This document shows, one piece after another, positions 38,140 through 52,194 of a DNA stretch of 64,000 nt. Under the pieces are notes generated by a model that worked only from the letters and a program-made list of their open reading frames with translations, did no database searches and was not told where the DNA came from. Made by a program: the position numbers and the translations under genes. Position 1 is the stretch's first letter, and each line of letters begins with the position of its first letter. The stretch covers positions 124,001 through 188,000 of the forward strand of contig NW_021630118.1 in assembly GCF_900700375.1 (NCBI RefSeq), read 5' to 3'. Source of the DNA: Denticeps clupeoides (taxonomy: Eukaryota > Chordata > Actinopteri > Clupeiformes > Denticipitidae).

Positions 38140-39090
38140 GTTCTTTTTTAATTAGACAAAGAGTCACTTGGGACTGGGAAGATGTTGTACCAAGATTAGC
38201 ATGGAACTTGTAAAGGGATGACACACAAATCAGTGAAGTGCTCCATATTTTCAACTTTTTTTGATTGACAAATAGGAACTAGGGTTCCTTAGGAAAAGGG
38301 AGATGCTGTGCCAAATTCCAAATGTTTAGTTTTTTTTTTTTTCAAAGCAAAAACACAAGGATGAACTCCATAAGAAGATCAGAAACATGTCCAACTGCAT
38401 CTGGTGTCAATATATTAATGAAGTTGCTCATGTAGTGGACAATCTCAATCATTTCGTATGATAAGAAAAACTGAAGCTGCTGTAGATTTCTTTAGCTGAC
38501 ACTAGGCCTGACTCTACACAGACAATTGTGTTTGTGGTTTAGTTGTGAACAACATGCTTGTAAGAGGGTAAACGCAGTCTGTCGCTATCAGGAATGATGC
38601 AGTCTAGATGCCCACATATTGGGATTTTGTAGGAGTCAAAACTAGCAAAATGCAGAGGTACAACCTCAGTCTGTGAAGACCTTATAATTGAGAATGAAAT
38701 TTCCCCTTCCAAAAAAGCATGAACTATAATGAAATGGCAGAAGATGGCTGCCAGTACCTTAACAGAGACCCAGACAGTGACATCACCACATGGAATAAAC
38801 ACACTGCCTGGAACCACGCCCCTTTCCTGCATTGACCTGCCCACTTTGTGATGTTCCCATGACTCTTGACACCAATCAAATTATTCATCTTTCTTTGCTA
38901 CACAAACTGACCACACTTTAATCATGCACCTCTACAAGTTAACAGCCTCTTGGAAAATGCAATTAGGGTAACTAATCATTTGCTCTCTAAATATTTTATC
39001 ACATTTTTACACAATACTCCATACAAGGTCTTGGTGAGCAGAACAATGATATGGTCAGTATTATAAGTGGCAGCTGAGAAGCTGGTTGAT

Positions 39091-39141
39091 GTGCTTGCTA
39101 CGGCTGCACATATACTAAAATTGTGAAGCGTTCCGTATTTT
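39091..39141 (+). pseudogene. U6 with 55-nt deletion, type D (copy 40)
   Basis: Standard D junction. Confidence 0.9.
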
Positions 39142-40088
39142 GTTCTTTTTTAATTAGACAAAGAGTCACTTGGGACTAGGAAGATGTTGTACCAAGATTA
39201 GCATGGAACTTGTAAAGGGATGACACACAAATCAGTGAAGTGCTCCATATTTTCAACTTTTTTTGATTGACAAATAGGAACTAGGGTTCCTTGGGAAAAG
39301 GGAGTTGCTGTGCCAAATTTTAAATATTTATTTTATTTTCAAAGCAAACACACAGGGATAAAGACCATAAGAAGATCAGAAACTTTTCCAAATGCAACTG
39401 GTGTCAATGTATTAATGAAGTTGCTCATGTAGTGGACAATCTCAATCATTTGGTAAGATTAGAAGATCTGAAGCTGCTGTACATTTCTTTAGCTGACTCT
39501 AGGACTGACTCTACGCAGACAATTGTGTTTATGGTTTAGTTGTGAACAAAATGCTTGTGAGAGTGTAAACGCAGTCTGTCGCTATCAGGAATGATGCAGT
39601 CTAGATGCCCACATATGGGGACTTTGTAGGAGTCAGCACTAGCAAAATGCAGAGGTACAACCACAGTCTGGGAAGACCACATATTTGAGAATGAAATTTC
39701 CCCTTCCAAAAAAGCATGAACTATAACGAAATGGCAGAAGATTGCTGCCAGTACCTTAACAGAGACCCAGACAGTGACATCACCATGTGGAATAAACACA
39801 CTGCCTGGAACCACGCCCCTTTTCCTGCATTGACCTGCCCACTTCATGATGTTCCTATGACTCTTGACACCAATCAAATTATTCTTCTTACTTTGCTACA
39901 CAAACTAAGAATACTTTAATCATGCACCTCCACAAGTTACCAGCCTCTTGGAAAATGCAATTAGGGTAACTAAGCATTTGCTCTCTAAATATTTTATCAA
40001 ATTTTTACACAATACTCCATACAAGGTCTTGGTGAGCAGAACAATGATTTGGTCAGTATTATAAGTGGCAGCCGAGAAGCTTGTTGAT

Positions 40089-40194
40089 GTGCTTGCTACG
40101 GCTGCACATATACTAAAATTGGATCGATACAGAGAAGATTAGCATGGCCCCTGCGAAAGAATGACACGCAAATCCGTGAAGCGTTCCATATTTT
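40089..40194 (+). ncRNA. U6: U6 snRNA, full, type F with G72 to A (copy 41)
   Basis: As copy 12, with the same F-to-E spacer switch behind it. Confidence 0.9.
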
Positions 40195-41145
40195 GTTCTT
40201 TTTTAATTAGACAAAGAGTCACTTGGTACTAGGAAGATGTTGTACAAAGATTAGCATGGAACTTGTAAAGGGATGACACACAAATCAGTGAAGTGCTCCA
40301 TATTTTCAACTTTTTTTGATTGACAAATAGGAACTAGGGTTCCTTGGGAAAAGGAAGATGCTGTGCCAAATTCCAAATGTTCAGTTTATTTTATTTTCAA
40401 AGCAAACACACAGGGATGAATACCATAAGAAGGTCAGAAACATATCCAACTGCAACTGGTGTCAAGGTATTAATGAAGTTGCTCATGTAGTGGACAATCT
40501 CAATCATTTCGTATGATAAGAAGAACTGAAGCTGCTGTACATTTCTTTAGCTGACTCTAGGACGTACTCTACGCAGACAATTGTGTTTGTGGTTTAGTTT
40601 TGAACAACATGCTTGTAAGAGGGTAAACGCAGTCTGCCGCTATCAGGAATGATGCAGTCTAGATGCCCACATATTGGGATTTTGTAGGAGTCAAAACTAG
40701 CAAAATGCAGAGGTCCCACCTCAGTCTGGGAAGACCACATATTTGAGAATGAAATTTCCCCTTCCAAAAAAGCATGAACTATAATGAAATGGCAGAAGAT
40801 GGCTGCCAGTACCTTAACAGAGACCCAGACAGTGACATCACCACGTGGAATAAACAAACTGCCTGGAACCACGCCCCTTTCCTGCATTGACCTGCCCACT
40901 TTGTGATGTTCCTTTGACTCTTGACACCAATCAAATTATTCTTCTTTCTTTGCTACACAAACTGACCATACTTTAATGATGCACCTCCACAAGTTACCAG
41001 CCTCTTGGAAATTGCATTTAGGGTAACAAAGCATTTGCTCTCCAAATATTTTATCACATTTTTACAAAATTCTCCATACAAGGTCTTGGTGAGCAGAACA
41101 ATGATATGGTCAGTATTATAAGTGGCAGCGGAGGAGCTTGTTTAT

Positions 41146-41251
41146 GTGCTTGCTACGGCTGCACATATACTAAAATTGGATCGATACAGAGAAGATTAGC
41201 ATGGCCCCTGCGAAAGGATGACACGCAAATTCGTGAAGCGTTCCATATTTT
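41146..41251 (+). ncRNA. U6: U6 snRNA, full, type L (copy 42)
   Basis: T86 kept; shares TTTATGTGC at the start with copy 13. Confidence 0.92.
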
Positions 41252-42052
41252 GTTCTTTTTTAATTAGACAAAGAGTCACTTGGGACTAGGAAGATGTTGT
41301 ACCAAGATTAGCATGGAACTTGCAAAAGGATGACCCACAAATTAGTGAAGTGCTCCATATTTTCAACTTTTTTTGATTGACAAATAGGAACTAGGGTTCC
41401 TTAGGAAAAGGAAGATGCTGTGACAAATTCCAAATGTTTCTTTTATTTTCAAAGCAAACACACAGCGATAAAGACCATAAGAAGATCAGAAACTTTTCAA
41501 ACTGCAACTGGTGTCAATGTATTGATGAAGTTGTTCATGTAGTGGACAATCTCAATCATGCAGTCTAGATGCCCACATATTGGGATTTTGTAGGAGTCAA
41601 AACTAGCAAAATGCAAAGGTACAACCTCAGTCTGTGAAGACCTTATAATTGAGAATGAAATTTCCCCTTCCAAAAAAGCATGAACTATAATGAAATGGCA
41701 GAAGATGGCTGCCAGAACCTTAACAGAGACCCAGACAGTGACATCACCACATGGAATAAACACACTGCCTGGAACCACGCCCCTTTTCCTGCATTGACCT
41801 GCCCACTTTGTGATGTTCCCATGACTCTTGACACCAATCAAATTATTCATCTTTCTTTGCTACACAAACTGACCACACTTTAATCATGCACCTCCACAAG
41901 TTACCAGCCTCTTGGAAAATGCAATTAGGGTAACTAAGCATTTGCTCTCCAAATATTTTATCACATTTTTACACAATACTCCATACAAGGTCTTGGTGAG
42001 CAGAACAATGATATGGTCAGTATTATAAGTGGCAGCGGAGGAGCTGGTTGAT

Positions 42053-42158
42053 GTGCTTGCTACGGCTGCACATATACTAAAATTGGATCGATACAGAGAA
42101 GATTAGCATGGCCCCTGCGAAAGGATGACACGCACATTCGTGAAGCGTTCCATATTTT
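42053..42158 (+). ncRNA. U6: U6 snRNA, full, type C (copy 43)
   Basis: A83 to C, T86. Confidence 0.9.
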
Positions 42159-43089
42159 GTTCTTTTTTAATTAGACAAAGAGTCACTTGGGACTAGGAAG
42201 AGGTTGTACCAAGATTAGCATGGAACTTGCAAAAAGATGACACACAAATCAGTGAAGTCCTCCATATTTTCAACTTTTTTTGATTGACAAATAGGAACTA
42301 GGGTTTCTTTAGGAAAAGGGAGATGCTGTGCCAAATTTCAAATGTTTATTTTATTTTCAAAGCAAACACACAGGGATAAAGACCATAAGAAGATCAGAAA
42401 CTTTTCCAACTGCAACTGGTGTCAATGTATTGATGAAGTTGTTCATGTAGTGGACAATCTCAATCATTTGGTATGATTAGAAGATCTGAAGCTGCTGTAC
42501 ATTTCTTTAGCTGACACTAGGCCTGACTCAACGCAGACAATTGTGTTTGTGGTTTAGTTTTGAACAACATGCTTGTAAGAGGGTAAACGCAGTCTGCCGC
42601 TATCAGGAATGATGCAGTCTAGATGCCCACATATGGGGACTTTGTAGGAGTCAGGAGTACAACCACAGTCTGGGAAGACCACATATTTGAGAATGAAATT
42701 TCCCCTTCCAAAAAAGCATGAACTATAATGAAATGGCAGAAGATTGCTGCCAGTACCTTAACAGATACCCAGACAGTGACATCACCACGTGGAATAAACA
42801 AACTGCCTGGAACCACGCCCCTTTCCTGCATTGACCTGCCCACTTCATGATGTTCCTATGACTCTTGACACCAATCAAATTATTCTTCTTACTTTGCTAC
42901 ACAAACTAAGAATACTTTAATCATGCACCTCCACAAGTTACCAGCCTCTTGGAAAATGCAATTATGGTAACTAAGCATTTGCTCTCCAAATATTTTATCA
43001 CATTTTTACACAATACTCCATACAAGGTCTTGGTGAGCAGAACAATGATATGGTCAGTATTATAAGTGGCAGCTGAGAAGCTTGTTGAT

Positions 43090-43195
43090 GTGCTTGCTAC
43101 GGCTGCACATATACTAAAATTGGATCGATACAGAGAAGTTTAGCATGGCCCCTGCGAAAGGAAGACACGCAAATCCGTGAAGCATTCCATATTTT
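43090..43195 (+). ncRNA. U6: U6 variant, type V (copy 44)
   Basis: T50, A74, A95. Confidence 0.85.
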
Positions 43196-44144
43196 GTTCT
43201 TTTTTAATTAGACAAAGAGTCACTTGGGACTGGGAAGATGTTGTACCAAGATTAGCATGGAACTTGTAAAGGGATGACACACAAATCAGTGAAGTGCTCC
43301 ATATTTTCAACTTTTTTTGATTGACAAATAGGAACTAGGGTTCCTTAGGAAAAGGGAGATGCTGTGCCAAATTCCAAATGTTTAGTTTTTTTTTTTTTCA
43401 AAGCAAAAACACAAGGATGAACTCCATAAGAAGATCAGAAACATGTCCAACTGCATCTGGTGTCAATGTATTAATGAAGTTGCTCATGTAGTGGACAATC
43501 TCAATCATTTGGTATGATAAGAAGAACTGAAGCTGCTGTACATTTCTTTAGCTGACACTAGGACTGACTACACAGACAATTGTGTTTGTGGTTTAGTTTT
43601 GAACAACATGCTTGTGAGAGGGTAAACGCAGTCTGTCGCTATCAGGAATGATGCAGTCTAGATGCCCACATATTGGGATTTTGTAGGAGTCAAAACTAGC
43701 AAAATGCAAAGGTACAACCTCAGTCTGTGAAGACCTTATAATTGAGAATGAAATTTCCCCTTCCAAAAAAGCATGAACTATAATGAAATGGCAGAAGATG
43801 GCTGCCAGTACCTTAACAGAGACCCAGACAGTGACATCACCACATGGAATAAACACACTGACTGGAACCACGCCCCTTTCCTGCATTGACCTGCCCACTT
43901 TGTGATGTTCCCATGACTCTTGACACCAATCAAATTATTCATCTTTCTTTGCTACACAAACTGACCACACTTTAATCATGCACCTCTACAAGTTAACAGC
44001 CTCTTGGAAAATGCAATTAGGGTAACTAATCATTTGCTCTCCAAATATTTTATCACATTTTTACACAATACTCCATACAAGGTCTTGGTGAGCAGAACAA
44101 TGATATGGTCAGTATTATAAGTGGCAGCTGAGAAGCTGGTTGAT

Positions 44145-44195
44145 GTGCTTGCTACGGCTGCACATATACTAAAATTGTGAAGCGTTCCGTATTTT
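44145..44195 (+). pseudogene. U6 with 55-nt deletion, type D (copy 45)
   Basis: Standard D junction. Confidence 0.9.
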
Positions 44196-45142
44196 GTTCT
44201 TTTTTAATTAGACAAAGAGTCACTTGGGACTAGGAAGATGTTGTACCAAGATTAGCATGGAACTTGTAAAGGGATGACACACAAATCAGTGAAGTGCTCC
44301 ATATTTTCAACTTTTTTTGATTGACAAATAGGAACTAGGGTTCCTTGGGAAAAGGGAGATGCTGTGCCAAATTTTAAATATTTATTTTATTTTCAAAGCA
44401 AACACACAGGGATAAAGACCATAAGAAGATCAGAAACTTTTCCAAATGCAACTGGTGTCAATGTATTAATGAAGTTGCTCATGTAGTGGACAATCTCAAT
44501 CATTTGGTAAGATTAGAAGATCTGAAGCTGCTGTACATTTCTTTAGCTGACTCTAGGACTGACTCTACGCAGACAATTGTGTTTATGGTTTAGTTGTGAA
44601 CAAAATGCTTGTGAGAGTGTAAACGCAGTCTGTCGCTATCAGGAATGATGCAGTCTAGATGCCCACATATGGGGACTTTGTAGGAGTCAGCACTAGCAAA
44701 ATGCAGAGGTACAACCACAGTCTGGGAAGACCACATATTTGAGAATGAAATTTCCCCTTCCAAAAAAGCATGAACTATAACGAAATGGCAGAAGATTGCT
44801 GCCAGTACCTTAACAGAGACCCAGACAGTGACATCACCATGTGGAATAAACACACTGCCTGGAACCACGCCCCTTTTCCTGCATTGACCTGCCCACTTCA
44901 TGATGTTCCTATGACTCTTGACACCAATCAAATTATTCTTCTTACTTTGCTACACAAACTAAGAATACTTTAATCATGCACCTCCACAAGTTACCAGCCT
45001 CTTGGAAAATGCAATTAGGGTAACTAAGCATTTGCTCTCTAAATATTTTATCAAATTTTTACACAATACTCCATACAAGGTCTTGGTGAGCAGAACAATG
45101 ATTTGGTCAGTATTATAAGTGGCAGCCGAGAAGCTTGTTGAT

Positions 45143-45248
45143 GTGCTTGCTACGGCTGCACATATACTAAAATTGGATCGATACAGAGAAGATTAGCATG
45201 GCCCCTGCGAAAGAATGACACGCAAATCCGTGAAGCGTTCCATATTTT
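45143..45248 (+). ncRNA. U6: U6 snRNA, full, type F with G72 to A (copy 46)
   Basis: As copy 5. Confidence 0.9.
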
Positions 45249-46049
45249 GTTCTTTTTTAATTAGACAAAGAGTCACTTGGTACTAGGAAGATGTTGTACA
45301 AAGATTAGCATGGAACTTGTAAAGGGATGACACACAAATCAGTGAAGTGCTCCATATTTTCAACTTCTTTTGATTGACAAATAGGAACTAGGGTTCCTTG
45401 GGAAAAGGGAGATGCTGTACCAAATTCCAAATGTTCAGTTTTTTTTATTTTCAAAGCAAACACACAGGGATGAATACCACAAGAAGATCAGAAACATGTC
45501 CAACTGCAACTGGTGTCAAGGTATTAATGAAGTTGCTCATGTAGTGGACAATCTCAATCATTTGGTAAGATAAGAAGAACTGAAGCTACTGTACATTTCT
45601 TTAGCTGACTCTAGGCCTGACTCTACACAGACAATTGTGTTTGTGGTTTAGTTGTGAACAACATGCTTGTGAGAGGGTAAACGCAGTCTGCCGCTATCAG
45701 GAATGATGCAGTCTAGATGCCCACATATGAGGACTTTGTAGGAGTCAGCACTAGCAAAATGCAGAGGTACAAACTCAGTCTGGGAAGACCACCAATTTTA
45801 GAATGAAATTTCCCCTTCCAAAAAAGCATGAACTATAATGAAATGGCAGAAGATTGCTGCCAGTACCTTAACAGAGACCCAGACAGTGACATCACCACGT
45901 GGAATAAACACACTATCTGGAACCACGCCCCTTTCCTGCATTGACCTGCCCACTTTGTGATGTTCCCATGACTCTTGACACCAATCAAATTATTCTTCTT
46001 TCTTTTCTACACAATCTAACAGTACTTTTATCATGCACCTCCACAAGTT

Positions 46050-46138
46050 ACATATACTAAAATTGGATCGATACAGAGAAGATTAGCATGGCCCCTGCGA
46101 AAGGATGACACGCAAATCCGTGAAGCGTTCCATATTTT
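46050..46138 (+). pseudogene. U6 without promoter and 5' end, type T (copy 47)
   Basis: Same junction as copy 6. Confidence 0.92.
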
Positions 46139-47094
46139 GTTCTTTTTTAATTAGACAAAGAGTCACTTGGGACTAGGAAGATGTTGTACCAAGATTAGCA
46201 TGGAACTTGCAAAAAGATGACACACAAATCAGTGAAGTGCTCCATATTTTCAACTTTTTTTGATTGACAAATAGGAACTAGGGTTCCTTAGGAAAAAGAA
46301 GATGCTGTGCCAAATTCCAAATGTTTCGTTTTTTTTTTTTTTTCAAAGCAATAACACAAGGATGAACACCATAAGAAGGTCAGAAACATGTCCAACTGCA
46401 TCTGGTGTCAATGTATTAATGAAGTTGCTCATGTAGTGGACAATCTCAATCATTTGGTATGATAAGAAGAACTGAAGCTGCTGTACACTTCTTTAGCTGA
46501 CTCTAGGCCTGACTCTACGCAGACAATTGTGTTTGTGGTTTAGTTTTGAACAACATGCTAGTGAGAGGGTAAACAAAGTCTGTCGCTATCAGGAATGATG
46601 CAGTCTAGATGCCCACATATGGGGATTTTGTAGGAGTCAAAACTAGCAAAATGCAAAGGTACAACCACAGTCTGGGAAGACCACTATATTTGAGAATGAA
46701 ATTTCCCCTGCCAAAAAAGCATGAACTATAATGAAATGGCAGAAGATGGCTGCCAGTACCTTAACAGAGACCCAGACAGTGACATCACCACGTGGAATAA
46801 ACACACTGCCTGGAACCACGCCCCTTTCCTGCATTGACCTGCCCACTTTGTGATGTTCCCATGACTCTTGACACCAATCAAATTATTCATCTTTCTTTGC
46901 TACACAAACTAAGACCATACTTTAATCATGCACCTCTACAAGTTACCAGCCTCTTGGAAAATGCAATTAGGGTAACTAAGCATTTGCTCTCTAAATATTT
47001 TATCACATTTTTACACAATACTCCATACAAGGTCTTGGTGAGCAGAACAATGATATGGTCAGTATTATAAGTGGCAGCTGAGAAGCTTGTTGAT

Positions 47095-47145
47095 GTGCTT
47101 GCTACGGCTGCACATATACTAAAATTGTGAAGCGTTCCGTATTTT
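47095..47145 (+). pseudogene. U6 with 55-nt deletion, type E (copy 48)
   Basis: Standard deletion; promoter reads ATCACATTTTT, unlike most E copies. Confidence 0.9.
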
Positions 47146-48096
47146 GTTCTTTTTTAATTAGACAAAGAGTCACTTGGGACTAGGAAGATGTTGTACCAAG
47201 ATTAGCATGGAACTTGTAAAGGGATGACACACAAATCAGTGAAGTGCTCCATATTTTCAACTTTTTTTGATTGACAAATAGGAACTAGGGTTCCTTGGGA
47301 AAAGGAAGATGCTGTGCCAAATTCCAAATGTTCAGTTTATTTTATTTTCAAAGCAAACACACAGGGATGAATACCATAAGAAGGTCAGAAACATATCCAA
47401 CTGCAACTGGTGTCAAGGTATTAATGAAGTTGCTCATGTAGTGGACAATCTCAATCATTTCGTATGATAAGAAGAACTGAAGCTGCTGTACATTTCTTTA
47501 GCTGACTCTAGGACGTACTCTACGCAGACAATTGTGTTTGTGGTTTAGTTTTGAACAACATGCTTGTAAGAGGGTAAACGCAGTCTGCCGCTATCAGGAA
47601 TGATGCAGTCTAGATGCCCACATATTGGGATTTTGTAGGAGTCAAAACTAGCAAAATGCAAAGGTCCCACCTCAGTCTGGGAAGACCACATATTTGAGAA
47701 TGAAATTTCCCCTTCCAAAAAAGCATGAACTATAATGAAATGGCAGAAGATGGCTGCCAGTACCTTAACAGAGACCCAGACAGTGACATCACCACGTGGA
47801 ATAAACACACTGCCTGGAACCACGCCCCTTTCCTGCATTGACCTGCCCACTTTGTGATGTTCCTATGACTCTTGACACCAATCAAATTATTCTTCTTTCT
47901 TTGCTACACAAACTAACATACTTTAATCATGCACCTCCACAAGTTACCAGCCTCTTGGAAAATTGCAATTAGGGTAACTAAGCATTTGCTCTCCAAATAT
48001 TTTATCACATTTTTACACAATACTCCATACAAGGTCTTGGTGAGCAGAACAATGATATGGTCAGTATTATAAGTGGCAGCTGAGAAGCTTGTTGAT

Positions 48097-48202
48097 GTGC
48101 TTGCTACGGCTGCACATATACTAAAATTGGATCGATACAGAGAAGATTAGCATGGCCCCTGCGAAAGGATGACACGCAAATCCGTGAAGCGTTCCATATT
48201 TT
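48097..48202 (+). ncRNA. U6: U6 snRNA, full, type F in the L position (copy 49)
   Basis: C86 and no 146-bp deletion behind it, although it occupies the slot taken by L in other 7-unit blocks. Confidence 0.92.
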
Positions 48203-49157
48203 GTTCTTTTTTAATTAGACAAAGAGTCACTTGGGACTAGGAAGATGTTGTACCAAGATTAGCATGGAACTTGCAAAAAGATGACACACAAATCAGTGAA
48301 GTGCTCCATATTTTCAACTTTTTTTGATTGACAAATAGGAACTAGGGTTCCTTAGGAAAAAGAAGATGCTGTGCCAAATTCCAAATGTTTCGTTTTTTTT
48401 TTTTTTTTCAAAGCAATAACACAAGGATGAACACCATAAGAAGGTCAGAAACATGTCCAACTGCATCTGGTGTCAATGTATTAATGAAGTTGCTCATGTA
48501 GTGGACAATCTCAATCATTTGGTATGATAAGAAGAACTGAAGCTGCTGTACACTTCTTTAGCTGACTCTAGGCCTGACTCTACGCAGACAATTGTGTTTG
48601 TGGTTTAGTTTTGAACAACATGCTAGTGAGAGGGTAAACAAAGTCTGTCGCTATCAGGAATGATGCAGTCTAGATGCCCACATATTGGGATTTTGTAGGA
48701 GTCAAAACTAGCAAAATGCAAAGGTACAACCTCAGTCTGTGAAGACCTTATAATTGAGAATGAAATTTCCCCTTCCAAAAAAGCATGAACTATAATGAAA
48801 TGGCAGAAGATGGCTGCCAGTACCTTAACAGAGACCCAGACAGTGACATCACCACGTGGAATAAACACACTGCCTGGAACCACGCCCCTTTTCCTGCATT
48901 GACCTGCCCACTTTGTGATGTTCCCATGACTCTTGACACCAATCAAATTATTCATCTTTCTTTGCTACACAAACTGACCACACTTTAATCATGCACCTCC
49001 ACAAGTTAACAGCCTCTTGGAAAATGCAATTAGGGTAACTAAGCATTTGCTCTCCAAATATTTTATCACATTTTTACACAATACTCCATACAAGGTCTTG
49101 GTGAGCAGAACAATGATATGGTCAGTATTATAAGTGGCAGCGGAGGAGCTGGTTGAT

Positions 49158-49263
49158 GTGCTTGCTACGGCTGCACATATACTAAAATTGGATCGATACA
49201 GAGAAGATTAGCATGGCCCCTGAGAAAGGATGACACGCACATTCGTGAAGCGTTCCATATTTT
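49158..49263 (+). ncRNA. U6: U6 snRNA, full, type C with C66 to A (copy 50)
   Basis: As copy 36. Confidence 0.88.
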
Positions 49264-50193
49264 GTTCTTTTTTAATTAGACAAAGAGTCACTTGGGACTA
49301 GGAAGAGGTTGTACCAAGATTAGCATGGAACTTGCAAAAGATGACACACAAATCAGTGAAGTCCTCCATATTTTCAACTTTTTTTGATTGACAAATAGGA
49401 ACTAGGGTTTCTTTAGGAAAAGGGAGATGCTGTGCCAAATTTCAAATGTTTATTTTATTTTCAAAGCAAACACACAGGGATAAAGACCATAAGAAGATCA
49501 GAAACTTTTCCAACTGCAACTGGTGTCAATGTATTGATGAAGTTGTTCATGTAGTGGACAATCTCAATCATTTGGTATGATTAGAAGATCTGAAGCTGCT
49601 GTACATTTCTTTAGCTGACACTAGGCCTGACTCAACGCAGACAATTGTGTTTGTGGTTTAGTTTTGAACAACATGCTTGTAAGAGGGTAAACGCAGTCTG
49701 CCGCTATCAGGAATGATGCAGTCTAGATGCCCACATATGGGGACTTTGTAGGAGTCAGGAGTACAACCACAGTCTGGGAAGACCACATATTTGAGAATGA
49801 AATTTCCCCTTCCAAAAAAGCATGAACTATAATGAAATGGCAGAAGATTGCTGCCAGTACCTTAACAGAGACCCAGACAGTGACATCACCACGTGTAATA
49901 AACAAACCTGCCTGGAACCACGCCCCTTTCCTGCATTGACCTGCCCACTTCATGATGTTCCTATGACTCTTGACACCAATCAAATTATTCTTCTTACTTT
50001 GCTACACAAACTAAGATACTTTAATCATGCACCTCCACAAGTTACCAGCCTCTTGGAAAATGCAATTATGGTAACTAAGCATTTGCTCTCCAAATATTTT
50101 ATCACATTTTTACACAATACTCCATACAAGGTCTTGGTGAGCAGAACAATGATATGGTCAGTATTATAAGTGGCAGCTGAGAAGCTTGTTGAT

Positions 50194-50299
50194 GTGCTTG
50201 CTACGGCTGCACATATACTAAAATTGGATCGATACAGAGAAGTTTAGCATGGCCCCTGCGAAAGGAAGACACGCAAATCCGTGAAGCATTCCATATTTT
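50194..50299 (+). ncRNA. U6: U6 variant, type V (copy 51)
   Basis: T50, A74, A95; F-type spacer behind, as for copies 22 and 37. Confidence 0.85.
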
Positions 50300-51100
50300 G
50301 TTCTTTTTTAATTAGACAAAGAGTCACTTGGTACTAGGAAGAGGTTGTACAAAGATTAGCATGGAACTTGTAAAGGGATGACACACAAATCAGTGAAGTG
50401 CTCCATATTTTCAACTTCTTTTGATTGACAAATAGGAACTAGGGTTCCTTGGGAAAAGGGAGATGCTGTACCAAATTCCAAATGTTCAGTTTTTTTTATT
50501 TTCAAAGCAAACACACAGGGATGAATACCACAAGAAGATCAGAAACATGTCCAACTGCAACTGGTGTCAAGGTATTAATGAAGTTGCTCATGTAGTGGAC
50601 AATCTCAATCATTTGGTAAGATAAGAAGAACTGAAGCTACTGTACATTTCTTTAGCTGACTCTAGGCCTGACTCTACACAGACAATTGTGTTTGAGGTTT
50701 AGTTGTGAACAACATGCTTGTGAGAGGGTAAACGCAGTCTGCCGCTATCAGGAATGATGCAGTCTAGATGCCCACATATGAGGACTTTGTAGGAGTCAGC
50801 ACTAGCAAAATGCAGAGGTACAAACTCAGTCTGGGAAGACCACCAATTTTAGAATGAAATTTCCCCTTCCAAAAAAGCATGAACTATAATGAAATGGCAG
50901 AAGATTGCTGCCAGTACCTTAACAGAGACCCAGACAGTGACATCACCACGTGGAATAAACACACTATCTGGAACCACGCCCCTTTCCTGCATTGACCTGC
51001 CCACTTTGTGATGTTCCCATGACTCTTGACACCAATCAAATTATTCTTCTTTCTTTTCTACACAATCTAACAGTACTTTTATCATGCACCTCCACAAGTT

Positions 51101-51189
51101 ACATATACTAAAATTGGATCGATACAGAGAAGATTAGCATGGCCCCTGCGAAAGGATGACACGCAAATCCGTGAAGCGTTCCATATTTT
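51101..51189 (+). pseudogene. U6 without promoter and 5' end, type T (copy 52)
   Basis: Same junction as copy 6. Confidence 0.92.
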
Positions 51190-52143
51190 GTTCTTTTTTA
51201 ATTAGACAAAGAGTCACTTGGGACTGGGAAGATGTTGTACCAAGATTAGCATGGAACTTGCAAAAAGATGACACACAAATCAGTGAAGTGCTCCATATTT
51301 TCAACTTTTTTTGATTGACAAATAGGAACTAGGGTTCCTTAGGAAAAAGAAGATGCTGTGCCAAATTCCAAATGTTTCGTTTTTTTTTTTTTTTCAAAGC
51401 AATAACACAAGGATGAACACCATAAGAAGGTCAGAAACATGTCCAACTGCATCTGGTGTCAATGTATTAATGAAGTTGCTCATGTAGTGGACAATCTCAA
51501 TCATTTGGTATGATAAGAAGAACTGAAGCTGCTGTACATTTCTTTAGCTGACTCTAGGCCTGACTCTACGCAGACAATTGTGTTTGTGGTTTAGTTTTGA
51601 ACAACATGCTAGTGAGAGGGTAAACAAAGTCTGTCGCTATCAGGAATGATGCAGTCTAGATGCCCACATATGGGGATTTTGTAGGAGTCAAAACTAGCAA
51701 AATGCAAAGGTACAACCACAGTCTGGGAAGACCACATATTTGAGAATGAAATTTCCCCTGCCAAAAAAGCATGAACTATAATGAAATGGCAGAAGATTGC
51801 TGCCAGTACCTTAACAGAGACCCAGACAGTGACATCACCACGTGGAATAAACACGCTGCCTGGAACCACGCCCCTTTCCTGCATTGACCTGCCCACTTTG
51901 TGATGTTCCTCTGACTCTTGACAACAATCAAATTATTCTTCTTACTTTGCTACACAAACTAAGACATACTTTAATCATGCACCTCCACAAGTTACCAGCC
52001 TCTTGGAAAATGCAATTAGGGTAACTAAGCATTTGCTCTCTAAATATTTTATCAAATTTTTACACAATACTCCATACAAGGTCTTGGTAAGCAGAACAAT
52101 GATATGGTCAGTATTATAAGTGGCAGCTGAGAAGCTTGTTGAT

Positions 52144-52194
52144 GTGCTTGCTACGGCTGCACATATACTAAAATTGTGAAGCGTTCCGTATTTT
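52144..52194 (+). pseudogene. U6 with 55-nt deletion, type E (copy 53)
   Basis: Standard deletion; GGTAAGC in the PSE window as before copy 7. Confidence 0.9.

Larger units (their letters stand above)
38034..43089 (+). repeat. Higher-order block 8: V-D-F-L-C (5 units)
   Basis: Five units, 5056 bp, in the order of blocks 2 and 5, with the same F/E hybrid in its third unit. Confidence 0.85.
43090..50193 (+). repeat. Higher-order block 9: V-D-F-T-E-F-C (7 units)
   Basis: Seven units, 7104 bp. It differs from the other 7-unit blocks in that the sixth unit (locus 48097) is full length and lacks the 146-bp spacer deletion of type L. Its middle resembles T-type spacer and its right end L-type. Confidence 0.82.
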